A stretch of DNA of 37,258 nucleotides, from positions 1 to 37,258 of the forward strand of contig JAJRXB010000232.1 of NCBI GenBank assembly GCA_024276515.1, given 5' to 3'. The DNA comes from Chloroflexota bacterium (lineage in GTDB: Bacteria > Chloroflexota > Anaerolineae > 4572-78 > NAK82). The translations under genes were made by a program, and so were the position numbers. This document shows positions 21,933 through 30,027 of the stretch, one piece after another. The notes under the pieces are model-generated. The model ran no database searches and was not told the origin of the DNA. It saw only the letters and a list, made by a program, of their open reading frames with translations. Each line of letters begins with the position of its first letter. Positions within the stretch are counted from its first letter, which is position 1.

Positions 21933-23155
21933 ATGAACGTATCAAGCTACTCTTCTTCTCCGTCAACGAATGGGACAATCGCTGGCGGCGCAAACAGCGC
22001 CTTGCCTACGAATTTTCCCGCCAGCCCGACGTCGCTTCTGTGCTGTACGTGAATCCTCCCCTGCCCAACAGCTTTCTCGACGTGGTGCGGGGGCGGTTCC
22101 GGCCGGGCTACCTGGGACCCGACCGGCGAAAGCATTGGCAAACGCTGACCGGGCGCGTGGTGCCCGAGGCGGAGGGCGTGTGGACCTACACCGGTTCCAG
22201 CAAGGTGCTCCCCCTGACGCGCCTGCCGATGCTACGTCATTCCAGCCCGCTGCCGCGCACCAACCAATCGCTTTACGTCCAATTCATCCGCCGGCAACTG
22301 CGAAGGTTGCCCGGCGAGCGGCTGGTGCTCTGGTTGTATCATCCCTTGCAGGTGCACCTCATAGATGCTTTCCCCGAACGGGCTCTGCTCTGCTACGATT
22401 GGACCGACGACTGGGCCGAGTTCGACTGGCTCCCGGTGGCCGACCGGCAACAGCTCGTCGAGGGTAATGACCGCATCGTCCGCCAGGCCGACGTGGTGTT
22501 TGCCGTCTCCGACGAGCTTTTTCGCCGTGCCCGCACGATGAATCCCAACAGTTACCGCGCTCCCAACGCCACCGACGTCTCCGTGCTCGGTGACGACGCC
22601 GGGGGTGCTATTGCGCCGGAATTGGCAGACCTGCCGCGTCCCATCGTTGGCTACATTGGGCAGATAGGCGACAAGATAGATTACGCCATGCTGGAGCAGG
22701 TCGTCGCTGCCCGGCCCGATTGGTCCTTTGTGCTGGTCGGCAACGTGTGGGCCAACAAGCGGGCAGTCGTGGATGCGCTGGCGGCGCGGCCCAACGTCTA
22801 CTTGATGGGGCAGCGCGCATACGACGAGTTGGCCGGCTTCACCCGGGGCTTCGACGTGTGCATATTGCCTCATCTGCGCACGCCCCTCACGCGCAGCATG
22901 GACCCCATCAAGCTGTACGACTACCTGGCCTCCGGCAAACCCATCGTGAGCACCGGCGTGGCCGGCACCGAACGGTTCGCCGACGTGCTGCACATTGGCG
23001 ACACCCCCGACGAGTTCCTGGTCGCCCTGGAACGAGCCCTGGCCGAAAACGGAGCCCTGACCGGGCGTCGGCTGGCCTACGCCCGGCGCAACACCTGGCC
23101 CCAGCGTGCCGCCGAGATGTGGCAAATTGTCCGCCAGCGTCTCTCTCCGCTGTAG
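21929..23155 (+). CDS. GT-B glycosyltransferase (TuaH-like)
   Basis: A 408-residue protein overlapping the previous gene by 4 nt (ATGA). The N-terminus KLLFFSVNEWDNRWRRKQRL and the LYVNPPLPN segment are like those of TuaH/family 1 type transferases that often occur in capsule loci. The donor domain contains PIVGYIGQIGDKIDYAML, FVLVGNVW and DPIKLYDYLASGKPIVSTGV near residues 325-345. Cytosolic; sugar specificity unknown. It closes this sub-operon: a repeat and a new promoter follow. Confidence 0.85.
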   Translation: MNERIKLLFFSVNEWDNRWRRKQRLAYEFSRQPDVASVLYVNPPLPNSFLDVVRGRFRPGYLGPDRRKHWQTLTGRVVPEAEGVWTYTGSSKVLPLTRLPMLRHSSPLPRTNQSLYVQFIRRQLRRLPGERLVLWLYHPLQVHLIDAFPERALLCYDWTDDWAEFDWLPVADRQQLVEGNDRIVRQADVVFAVSDELFRRARTMNPNSYRAPNATDVSVLGDDAGGAIAPELADLPRPIVGYIGQIGDKIDYAMLEQVVAARPDWSFVLVGNVWANKRAVVDALAARPNVYLMGQRAYDELAGFTRGFDVCILPHLRTPLTRSMDPIKLYDYLASGKPIVSTGVAGTERFADVLHIGDTPDEFLVALERALAENGALTGRRLAYARRNTWPQRAAEMWQIVRQRLSPL

Positions 23156-23214
23156 CCCCCCGGTCCCCAGCCCTTCGCTTTTCGTTACTACTCAGCCAGG
23201 GAGGTTTTTTTCCT

Positions 23215-23300
23215 GTCATTGCGAGGAGCAGAGCGACGAAGCAATCTCCTTCTCGCATCTCTGAGATTGCTTCGCCGCAAAAAACGCGGCTCGTAATGAC
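23215..23300. repeat. 86-bp palindromic repeat related to the 153-bp element
   Basis: GTCATTGCGAG (23215-23225) faces CTCGTAATGAC (23290-23300), and CGAAGCAATCT (23237-23247) faces AGATTGCTTCG (23264-23274) exactly. The words TCATTGCGAG and GAAGCAATC are shared with the 153-bp copies at 2320 and 15666, but the inside is different and shorter. It lies just before the algD promoter, in a 257-nt gap, and may end the upstream transcript. Confidence 0.75.
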
Positions 23301-23322
23301 AAGCTGAGCAGTTACCGCTTTT

Positions 23323-23376
23323 CTAACTATTTTCTAACTAGTCTCACATTGAGTTCCTATTATCCTATGTTAGAGT
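23323..23376 (+). promoter_or_regulatory. Predicted algD promoter with CTAAC direct-repeat box
   Basis: CTAACTATTTT (from 23323) and CTAACTA (from 23334) repeat 11 bp apart, then TCTCACA leads to TTGAGT (23349-23354), 16 nt and TAGAGT (23371-23376). The first 38 nt match 11452-11489 at 36 positions, while the sequence outside does not match. The predicted transcript start lies about 30 nt before the algD ATG at 23413, which has AGGAGG (23402-23407) as ribosome-binding site. Confidence 0.68.
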
Positions 23377-23412
23377 GTGGAACGGTGATAGCCTGCATAC
23401 GAGGAGGTCCTG

Positions 23413-24729
23413 ATGCGTATTGCCATTTTCGGTCTGGGGTACGTAGGCTGCGTCTCGGCGGCCTGTCTGGCCGGCGAGGGGCATCGGGTCGTCGGCGTGG
23501 ACGTGAATCCCTTGAAGGTGGAGACGATTAACGCCGGACGGAGCCCCATCATCGAAGCCCAGGTGGACGATCTGATTCGCCAGGCGGTAGCCGCCGGGAA
23601 TTTGCGAGCCACGGCTGATGCGACCGAAGCTGTCCTGGACGCCGACGTCTCCTTCGTCTGCGTGGGGACACCCAGCAACGAAAACGGGAGCCTGGACCTG
23701 CGCTACATCCGAAACGTGGCCCGCGAGATCGGTCAGGCGTTGGCCGGGCGAGATGCCTATCACGTCGTCGCTGTCCGCAGCACGGTGCTGCCTGGCACTA
23801 TCGCCGGTGAGATAATCCCCCTTTTGGAAGAGACGTCGGGTTGCCGGGCAGGGGTGGATTTTGGCGTTTGCTCCAATCCCGAGTTCCTGCGCGAGGGGAG
23901 CGCCGTCGCCGATTTTCGTCGTCCCCCCTTCACCCTCATCGGCCAGTGGGACGAGCGCAGCGGCGACCAGGTGGCGGCCATCTACGAGGGGGTGGATGCC
24001 CCTGTCGTCCGGACCGATCTGCCCACGGCCGAGATGGTCAAATACGTGAGCAACGCCTTTCACGCGCTGAAGATCACCTTTGCCAACGAGATTGGCAACT
24101 TCTGCAAAAAGGTGGGGATAGACAGCCACGAGGTAATGCGCATCTTCAGTATGGATACCAAGCTCAACATCTCGCCGGCCTACCTGAAGCCCGGTTTTGC
24201 CTTTGGCGGGTCTTGCCTGCCCAAAGATTTGCGAGCCCTGCTCCACCGGGCGCGCCAGGAGGACCTGGACCTGCCGGTGTTGCAGGCCATCCCACGCAGC
24301 AACGAATTGCAGGCCCGCCTGGGAGTGGAGATGGTGTTGAGGACCGGCAAGAAGCGGGTGGGCATTTTGGGACTGAGCTTCAAAGCCGGCACCGACGATC
24401 TGCGCGAGAGCCCCCTGGTCTATCTCACCGAAACGCTGCTGGGCAAAGGCTACGATTTGAAGATTTACGACGAAAACGTCTCCCTGGCCCGGCTGACGGG
24501 GGCCAACAAACGTTACATCGAACAGGTGATCCCACACATTTCGTCGTTGATGACCACCTCGCTGGAAGAGATTCTGGATCACGCCCAGGTGTTGGTGGTG
24601 GGCAATCGGCTGCCGGCAGTTGCCCGCTTTCTCGATGGAACCGATCGTGATCACATCGTGATTGACCTGGTGCGAATCGGCGAGGCGTTGGACGGGACAG
24701 GCGAGAACTACCGGGGAATCTGTTGGTGA
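23413..24729 (+). CDS. algD: GDP-mannose 6-dehydrogenase (AlgD-like nucleotide-sugar dehydrogenase)
   Basis: A 438-residue NAD-dependent enzyme expected to oxidise C6 of the sugar in two steps, giving a nucleotide-bound uronic acid. The N-terminal Rossmann motif IAIFGLGYVGCVSAACLAGE, the FVCVGTPS motif, NPEFLREGSAV, then FGGSCLPKD with the catalytic Cys near residue 270, and LGLSFKAGTDDLRESPL are all present. Many whole stretches recall AlgD more than UDP-glucose dehydrogenase: INAGRSPIIE near residues 40-50, VRSTVLPGT, KITFANEIGN, GANKRYIE. GDP-mannose is therefore the more likely substrate, but UDP-glucose cannot be excluded. It is the first gene after the predicted promoter, and its partner in the next gene may amidate the uronic acid. 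Confidence 0.8.
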   Translation: MRIAIFGLGYVGCVSAACLAGEGHRVVGVDVNPLKVETINAGRSPIIEAQVDDLIRQAVAAGNLRATADATEAVLDADVSFVCVGTPSNENGSLDLRYIRNVAREIGQALAGRDAYHVVAVRSTVLPGTIAGEIIPLLEETSGCRAGVDFGVCSNPEFLREGSAVADFRRPPFTLIGQWDERSGDQVAAIYEGVDAPVVRTDLPTAEMVKYVSNAFHALKITFANEIGNFCKKVGIDSHEVMRIFSMDTKLNISPAYLKPGFAFGGSCLPKDLRALLHRARQEDLDLPVLQAIPRSNELQARLGVEMVLRTGKKRVGILGLSFKAGTDDLRESPLVYLTETLLGKGYDLKIYDENVSLARLTGANKRYIEQVIPHISSLMTTSLEEILDHAQVLVVGNRLPAVARFLDGTDRDHIVIDLVRIGEALDGTGENYRGICW

Positions 24730-24783
24730 GTGCGGCACAACAATCGGCCTGAGCCGATCCGCTGCTGTTTGGATGAGTTCGAT

Positions 24784-26646
24784 ATGAGCGGTGTGTTTGG
24801 AATCGTGGATCGGGAGCGTCGGCCAGAGGTGGCGACTCTCCTGCAAGCTATGGCGGAGCGGCTGAAGCTGCGTCCGTGGTACGCCGTTCAGTGTCACGCC
24901 GATCCCGCAGCCGGCGTGGGGTTGGGTCAGGTCAACATCGGCCTTTTCAGCCACGAGCGGCAACCGGCCCGCCATCTCGAGGGCAGCCTGTGGGGGTGCT
25001 TTTTCGGCGATCTCTACAACGCCGACGTCCTGCGTCGCCAGGTGGGGGAGGCCGCAGGCGTCGGCGAGAGCCTGGCAGACTTGATTCTCTCCCTCTATCG
25101 GCTTCAAGGGATGGACTTCGTTCGGGGGCTGGACGGTCAGTTTGTGCTGGCCATCTGGGATGGGGAGCGTGGGTGTTTGACGCTGGCCAACGACCGGTTT
25201 GGTCTTTATCCCCTATACTATGCCCACTACGACGGAAAACTGCTCTTTGCGCCCGAAGTGAAAGGGATACTGGCAGATTCCAGCTTCGAGAAACAGCTCA
25301 ATTTGACCGCCCTGGCCGAGTTTATGCGGTTTCAGCGTTTGCTGGGCGACAAAACCTTCTTCGAGGGGATAACCCTGCTGCCATATGGCTCCTTGCTCCA
25401 GTTTGAACCGGGCACCGACATTTTGCACGTGGAACACTATTGGGACTTTGACCAGACGCCCGCGTGGCCGGCCGGCGCCGATTTTGACGAAGCGGTGGCC
25501 GAAACCGGTCGCCTCTTGCGCCGGGCGGTCAACGTCCGGGCCGATGGGGGCCTGCGGGTGGGTGTCTACTTGAGCGGGGGGCTCGATTCTCGGACCGTCC
25601 TGGGATTCATCGACCGCCGGCACTTTCCTGTCACCACAATCACCTATGGGGTGCCCGGTTGCCGCGACGCCATCTACGCCGAGAGGATCGCTCGCCGGGT
25701 GGGGAGTGATCACCACTTCTTCCCCCAACCAGACGGGCGATGGCTGGTAGACCTGGTAGACTTTCACCTGGAAGTCACCGAGGGGTTTACCACCTTTGTC
25801 CACAGCCACGCCGCGCCCACCCTGGAACCGGCCCGTGGCCTGATGGACGTGAATCTGACGGGCTTCAACGGCGACCAACTCCTGGGAGCGCGCGGCGTGC
25901 AGTATGCTCACAACGCTGTCAATGCACCCGACGACGTTGCCTTTGTGGGGCAGATGTTTTACTGCTTGAATCAGCGTTTTTGCTGGCCCGGCATCACCGA
26001 GGCGGAAGAGAAGCTTCTCTACACGCCCGAGATGTACCCGGTGATGCGTGACCGTGCCTTTGAATCTCTGGTCCGCGAGCTGTCGAAGTTCAGCCGTTTT
26101 GACCGGGTGCGGCAGGCAGATTACTTCCTGGCCATTCACCAGGGGAGCCGCCTGAGCCATCTCAATCTGGTCTATCAACGGGCTTTTCTCGAAGTCCGCT
26201 ATCCCTTTGTGGACTACCAACTGATGGACTTCGTTCACTCGGTGCCGGTGGAATACCGTCTGAACGACCGGCTCTACCTGGCCGTTCTCAATCGCGAAAT
26301 CCCCAAAGTCACCTGGGTGCCCCGCGACACCGACGAGAGACTATTGACCGACCGGCGGCTGATTCGAGAGGCGCATGGTCTGTGGCAAAAAGTCCGGCGG
26401 CGGACGTTCGGTCGTGCCAGCCGCAAGATTCACGAGGACCCCGAGAACTGGCTGCGATACGACGCCCGTGAGTGGGCCGAGCGCATCCTCTTCGACCGGC
26501 GGACGCTGGAACGGGGCATCTTCAACCCGGCCTTCTTGCGCTCCATCTTCGAACGGCACATGTCGGGCCGGGAGATTCACACCATCGGCAAAATTGCGCC
26601 CATCATCACCTTCGAGATGATGTTGCGTCGCTTTTACGATAACTGA
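24784..26646 (+). CDS. Asparagine-synthetase-like amidotransferase 2 (Cys2 replaced by Ser)
   Basis: A 620-residue AsnB-family protein. It starts MSGVFGIVDRERRP, aligning with the MCG start of true glutamine-dependent enzymes but with Ser in place of the catalytic Cys. The N-terminal half keeps fold features (FVLAIWDGERGCLTLANDRFG), and the synthetase domain has LSGGLDSRTVLGF (about 263-275) for ATP. GFNGDQLLG stands where GEGADELFG is expected. The ATG at 24784 is chosen because it fits the family start; a GTG at 24730 would add 18 residues. It sits 54 nt after algD, so amidation of a uronate (as proposed for the AsnB-like WbpS and WbtH proteins in O-antigen loci) is a reasonable guess, with ammonia or an amine as donor. 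Confidence 0.85.
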   Translation: MSGVFGIVDRERRPEVATLLQAMAERLKLRPWYAVQCHADPAAGVGLGQVNIGLFSHERQPARHLEGSLWGCFFGDLYNADVLRRQVGEAAGVGESLADLILSLYRLQGMDFVRGLDGQFVLAIWDGERGCLTLANDRFGLYPLYYAHYDGKLLFAPEVKGILADSSFEKQLNLTALAEFMRFQRLLGDKTFFEGITLLPYGSLLQFEPGTDILHVEHYWDFDQTPAWPAGADFDEAVAETGRLLRRAVNVRADGGLRVGVYLSGGLDSRTVLGFIDRRHFPVTTITYGVPGCRDAIYAERIARRVGSDHHFFPQPDGRWLVDLVDFHLEVTEGFTTFVHSHAAPTLEPARGLMDVNLTGFNGDQLLGARGVQYAHNAVNAPDDVAFVGQMFYCLNQRFCWPGITEAEEKLLYTPEMYPVMRDRAFESLVRELSKFSRFDRVRQADYFLAIHQGSRLSHLNLVYQRAFLEVRYPFVDYQLMDFVHSVPVEYRLNDRLYLAVLNREIPKVTWVPRDTDERLLTDRRLIREAHGLWQKVRRRTFGRASRKIHEDPENWLRYDAREWAERILFDRRTLERGIFNPAFLRSIFERHMSGREIHTIGKIAPIITFEMMLRRFYDN

Positions 26647-26667
26647 ACAGGACGGCAAGACTTCAGG

Positions 26668-27846
26668 ATGCGAATCGCCTACGTTGAACCTGTGGTTGGT
26701 CTGAACGTTTACGGCAGAGAATTGCTCCCTCACCTGGCCCGTCACGTCGAAGTGGAGGTGGTGACCGACGCCGACCGGAGTCGGTTGTGCGACGACGTCG
26801 CCGGAGCCTTCCCCATCGTGAGCTATGCCCAGGCAGCGGCCCGTGCCAATGGTCATTACGACCAGATGGTCTTTCAATTGCGCAACAATCCCCGACACAC
26901 TTCAGTCTACGACCTGCTTTTGGCACAAGGTGGCGTTAGCGTGATGCACGAGGTGAATCTGTTGGGCATCATCGGGGCCCAAACATTGAGACAGGGTCGC
27001 CGGTTGGCTTTTCTGCGCCAGATGTGGCTGAACGAGGGGCCTGTGACCGCGCTGCAAGCTGGCGTAGATCTTTTTCTGCTCCGCCGAGGTGTCAAGAGAT
27101 GGTCGCATCTTCTGATGAACCGGCAGGCGATCCGACGAAGTCGGGGGGTCATCGTGCACAATCGAGACGCCGCTCGCGTGTTGAAGGCCCGTTATCCTCA
27201 CCTGGCGGTGCAGACGGTCCGGCGGGGGGTGCCGCCAGCCCCCCTGTTCGACGATGCCGCGCTGCGTCGGGAATTGGGCCTGGCGGACCGCTGGCCGGTT
27301 CTCGCCTCTTTCGGCGTGGTGAACCAGCGCAAGCGAATTGCTCAGGTGCTACAGGCGATGGTGGAAGTGGTGAACGAGTTCCCTCGCGCCGTCTACGTGC
27401 TGGTGGGGCAGGTCTTCGAGTTTGACCTGCAAGGTATGGTAGATCGCCTGGGGTTGAGCAGGCACGTTCGGGCCACGGGGCGCGTGGACGATGACGCATT
27501 TGCCAAATATCTGGCAGTGACCGACATTGGCATCAACCTCCGCTATCCAACAGAGGGTGAAACTTCGTCGACCGCTTTGCGCATTATGAGTTACGGCAAA
27601 CCGATGCTGGTCACCGATGCAGGTTCCCTGGCCGAGTTTCCAGACAACTGCGTCGTAAAAGTGAGTCCTGGGGCGACCGAGGTTGAAGAGATTCGCCGGG
27701 GGCTGCTGGCGTTGGCCGGCGACGAGACCCTGCGGCGGCAGGTGGGGCAGGCGGCATTGACCTACGTTGCTGAGAATCATACCTGGGAGCAGGCCGCCCA
27801 AACATATTACAGGTTCCTGATGAAGATTAAGGAAATAAACGGGTAA
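26668..27846 (+). CDS. Family 4-like glycosyltransferase
   Basis: A 392-residue GT-B protein. N-terminus MRIAYVEPVVGLNVYGREL, then LLMNRQAIRRSRGVIVHN in the acceptor half. The donor half contains SFGVVNQRKRIAQVLQAM, YVLVGQVFEF, INLRYPTEGETSSTALRIMS and YGKPMLVTDAGSLAEFPD. The classical E-x7-E is replaced by the PTEGETS...M type seen in a subset of the family. ATG at 26668, 21 nt after the AsnB-like stop; same operon as algD. Donor sugar unknown. Confidence 0.87.
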   Translation: MRIAYVEPVVGLNVYGRELLPHLARHVEVEVVTDADRSRLCDDVAGAFPIVSYAQAAARANGHYDQMVFQLRNNPRHTSVYDLLLAQGGVSVMHEVNLLGIIGAQTLRQGRRLAFLRQMWLNEGPVTALQAGVDLFLLRRGVKRWSHLLMNRQAIRRSRGVIVHNRDAARVLKARYPHLAVQTVRRGVPPAPLFDDAALRRELGLADRWPVLASFGVVNQRKRIAQVLQAMVEVVNEFPRAVYVLVGQVFEFDLQGMVDRLGLSRHVRATGRVDDDAFAKYLAVTDIGINLRYPTEGETSSTALRIMSYGKPMLVTDAGSLAEFPDNCVVKVSPGATEVEEIRRGLLALAGDETLRRQVGQAALTYVAENHTWEQAAQTYYRFLMKIKEING

Positions 27847-27863
27847 CGCCTGGGCCGGCAATT

Positions 27864-27949
27864 GCCTGAGAATAAATCCTCAGGCTGAAAGGGAAAGCCC
27901 GCTCACCTGCCCCACCGCACCTGTGCCGCACCCCAGGTGCAGGCAGGTG
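27864..27949. repeat. Palindromic repeats in the 296-nt gap before the third AsnB-like gene
   Basis: GCCTGAG/CTCAGGC (27864-27870 with 27879-27885) forms a hairpin with an AATAAATC loop. Then CACCTGCC (27904-27911) pairs with GGCAGGTG (27942-27949), enclosing GCACCTG (27917-27923) paired with CAGGTGC (27934-27940). The rest of the gap (27950-28142) is A/T-richer near its end and holds a small palindrome, AAGTTC/GAACTT (28103-28119), just before the ribosome-binding region AAAGGGA. A promoter is likely in 27950-28130, but I cannot place it. Confidence 0.6.
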
Positions 27950-28142
27950 CGGGAAAGCAGGCTAAACCTCTGTGATTCTCGGCGAACATAGGGCGCTTTT
28001 GCGTCCTTGAGCTATTAGCCTGGAGCTTAAGCGAAGCACCCTGTGGGTTAGCTCGAGGCGACGGGGCGGTCAAATCAGCTCTATGCCCAGGATAATTTCT
28101 TAAAGTTCATAAGGAACTTCAACAGGGGAAATAAAGGGACAA

Positions 28143-30011
28143 ATGGCTGAGATAGAGCAAACGGAAGCCAGGCGGCGATCAAGCGATGATCTCTTGGAAA
28201 TACCGGCCATAGGCTCCTTTACGGTATTTGGCGTAACCAAAAGACCTGTGCGTCTCATCGGCAACACCGGGCTGGGTGAAGCGGAAACAACAGCCCTGGC
28301 CATCCCCCTTGGCGGGGAATATCATCTCTTCCTCAGAACGCCGGCCTCGAATCTGGTGAAAACGAATGGAGTCATCGCTCTGAAATTGGGGTTCATCAGG
28401 TCCCCCTCTGGAGAGATTCTATCCCCCGCCGATTTGCTGGCTCAACGAGTCGCAACCCCTCAGCTTATTGACTGTGAGGAGGTAGAGGGTGACGCAGTGA
28501 TAGGCTGCTTTCACCTGCAAGAACCTCGTTTCTCTCTATTCAGAACACTTCTCGGAGTGCCTGATCTCTACTACTGGGCCGCTGATGGTGAGATTCTTTG
28601 CTCAGATAATCTGAAGGCCTTGATCGCCCTGCTCCCAACCCCACAATTGGACCCCAAAGTGCTGCCGATGCATTTCTTGTATCGGTTTGTAGGGGGGCAT
28701 AAAACTTACGTCGAGAATGTTCACCGCCTTCCTGCCGGCTCTACTCTGACGTGGCACGCCGGCAGGCTCGAACTGGAATATGCAAAAGACATACGCGATT
28801 CTCTGCGCCAGGACCGATTCAGCCAAATGAGTGATGAGGCCGCAACTTTTCTATTCCAGCGATATGCAGAGGTCGTTGGTCATTACTTGAGAGAGGCGGC
28901 CCCATCGGGGAAGGGGTTTGGTTCACTTCTGTCTGGCGGAGTCGATTCCTCGCTTATGCAGCTACTTATTGACGAACATCTGGCGCCCGGCGTGGAGCGT
29001 CGCTCCTTCAGCTACGCGGTAGACACCCCCGCCTTTCTGCCAGAAGTGGAGTACGCTGTCCAGGTCACTCAACGGCTGGGTACCAGGCACACTTTTGTAC
29101 CCATCGCGCCCGAGGAATACCCTGCCCTGTTGATCGACGCGATCCGAATCCTGGGGCAGCCTGTTGCTCCGGAATCGGTGCCTTGCGTCCTGCCGGTAGC
29201 CCGCTACCTTTCACAGCAGGGTGAGGACATAGCCTATCTGTTTTGCGGCGCAGCCGCAGACGCGCTGCACGGGGTATCTAAGGCGGAAATCCTGTGGCAT
29301 TTGCAACGATGGGTTGCACTTCCTGCCGCCGGCTTGGGACTAAAGTTGTTCGAGCCCCTGATGCGAGCAGTAGATCCCCATAAAGCCTTCCTGATGCGTA
29401 CAGCGGTCTCCTTCTTGCCTTACGTTAATGATGTGACTTCACCTCGCTTTCCCTGTAACGAGTATGGAGTGTACACGGATTTTGAGTTGGTCCGTCGCAG
29501 CTTTGACGCGGATGCAATTCGGTCGGCCTTCGCCTGCCGGCAAGAGGAGGAGGCCAGATATTTGAACAGCCCTTCGTTGATCGAGAAAGTGCAGACCTTG
29601 AGTTTGTTGAGCATTGTGCACCCCATAGCTTCTTTGTGGCACCAGTTGTTCCTGGCGTATGGGATCGCTTTGATCCATCCCTATCTGGACGAGAAGATCG
29701 TCAAAACGACCTATGCTTTCGATCCCGGCATCAGATTCTATCATAAAGGCAGGATCAAACCCATACTGAAGCGTTTGCTGGAGCAAAGGTCACTGGCAGA
29801 GATTGCGTCTTTGCCCAAGCGCGGCAGTGGCTTTCATTTGGACTTGATGCAGTGGATGAGAGAAGGTGTCTTGCAGGATATGGTACACGCCATCGAGCGG
29901 CCGCCCTTCCTCGACAAAGCCGATTTCGAGCGCAAGCTCGAGGAACCAGACTGGTTTACCTGGAGCATGTTGACCCTGGATTTATTCCACAAAAACGTGC
30001 TGCAAGCTTAA
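28143..30011 (+). CDS. Asparagine-synthetase-like protein 3 (highly divergent N-terminal domain)
   Basis: A 622-residue protein. The first 100 residues show no MCG start and little of the glutaminase domain; recognisable resemblance begins around residues 140-205 (LYYWAADGEILCSDNLKALI, VENVHRLPAGSTLTW). The synthetase domain has LLSGGVDSSLMQLL (about 260-273), closer to canonical SGGVDSS than the other two. GAAADALHG stands for GEGADELFG, and the C-terminal region keeps LIHPYLDEKIV and KPILKRLL. Expected to activate a carboxylate with ATP and form an amide. ATG at 28143 after AAAGGGA. Codon use is noticeably more A/T-rich than the neighbours, which suggests separate origin or recent transfer. 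Lasso cyclase or beta-lactam synthetase are relatives, but no partner genes for those are present. Confidence 0.82.
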   Translation: MAEIEQTEARRRSSDDLLEIPAIGSFTVFGVTKRPVRLIGNTGLGEAETTALAIPLGGEYHLFLRTPASNLVKTNGVIALKLGFIRSPSGEILSPADLLAQRVATPQLIDCEEVEGDAVIGCFHLQEPRFSLFRTLLGVPDLYYWAADGEILCSDNLKALIALLPTPQLDPKVLPMHFLYRFVGGHKTYVENVHRLPAGSTLTWHAGRLELEYAKDIRDSLRQDRFSQMSDEAATFLFQRYAEVVGHYLREAAPSGKGFGSLLSGGVDSSLMQLLIDEHLAPGVERRSFSYAVDTPAFLPEVEYAVQVTQRLGTRHTFVPIAPEEYPALLIDAIRILGQPVAPESVPCVLPVARYLSQQGEDIAYLFCGAAADALHGVSKAEILWHLQRWVALPAAGLGLKLFEPLMRAVDPHKAFLMRTAVSFLPYVNDVTSPRFPCNEYGVYTDFELVRRSFDADAIRSAFACRQEEEARYLNSPSLIEKVQTLSLLSIVHPIASLWHQLFLAYGIALIHPYLDEKIVKTTYAFDPGIRFYHKGRIKPILKRLLEQRSLAEIASLPKRGSGFHLDLMQWMREGVLQDMVHAIERPPFLDKADFERKLEEPDWFTWSMLTLDLFHKNVLQA

Positions 30012-30027
30012 CCTCGTGAAGGCTAAA

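Noticed and set aside
28143-30011. Lasso-peptide cyclase or beta-lactam synthetase reading of AsnB-like protein 3
   Set aside because: No precursor peptide, PqqD-like recognition protein, transglutaminase-like protease or lactam partner genes were seen nearby; the neighbours are glycosyltransferases.
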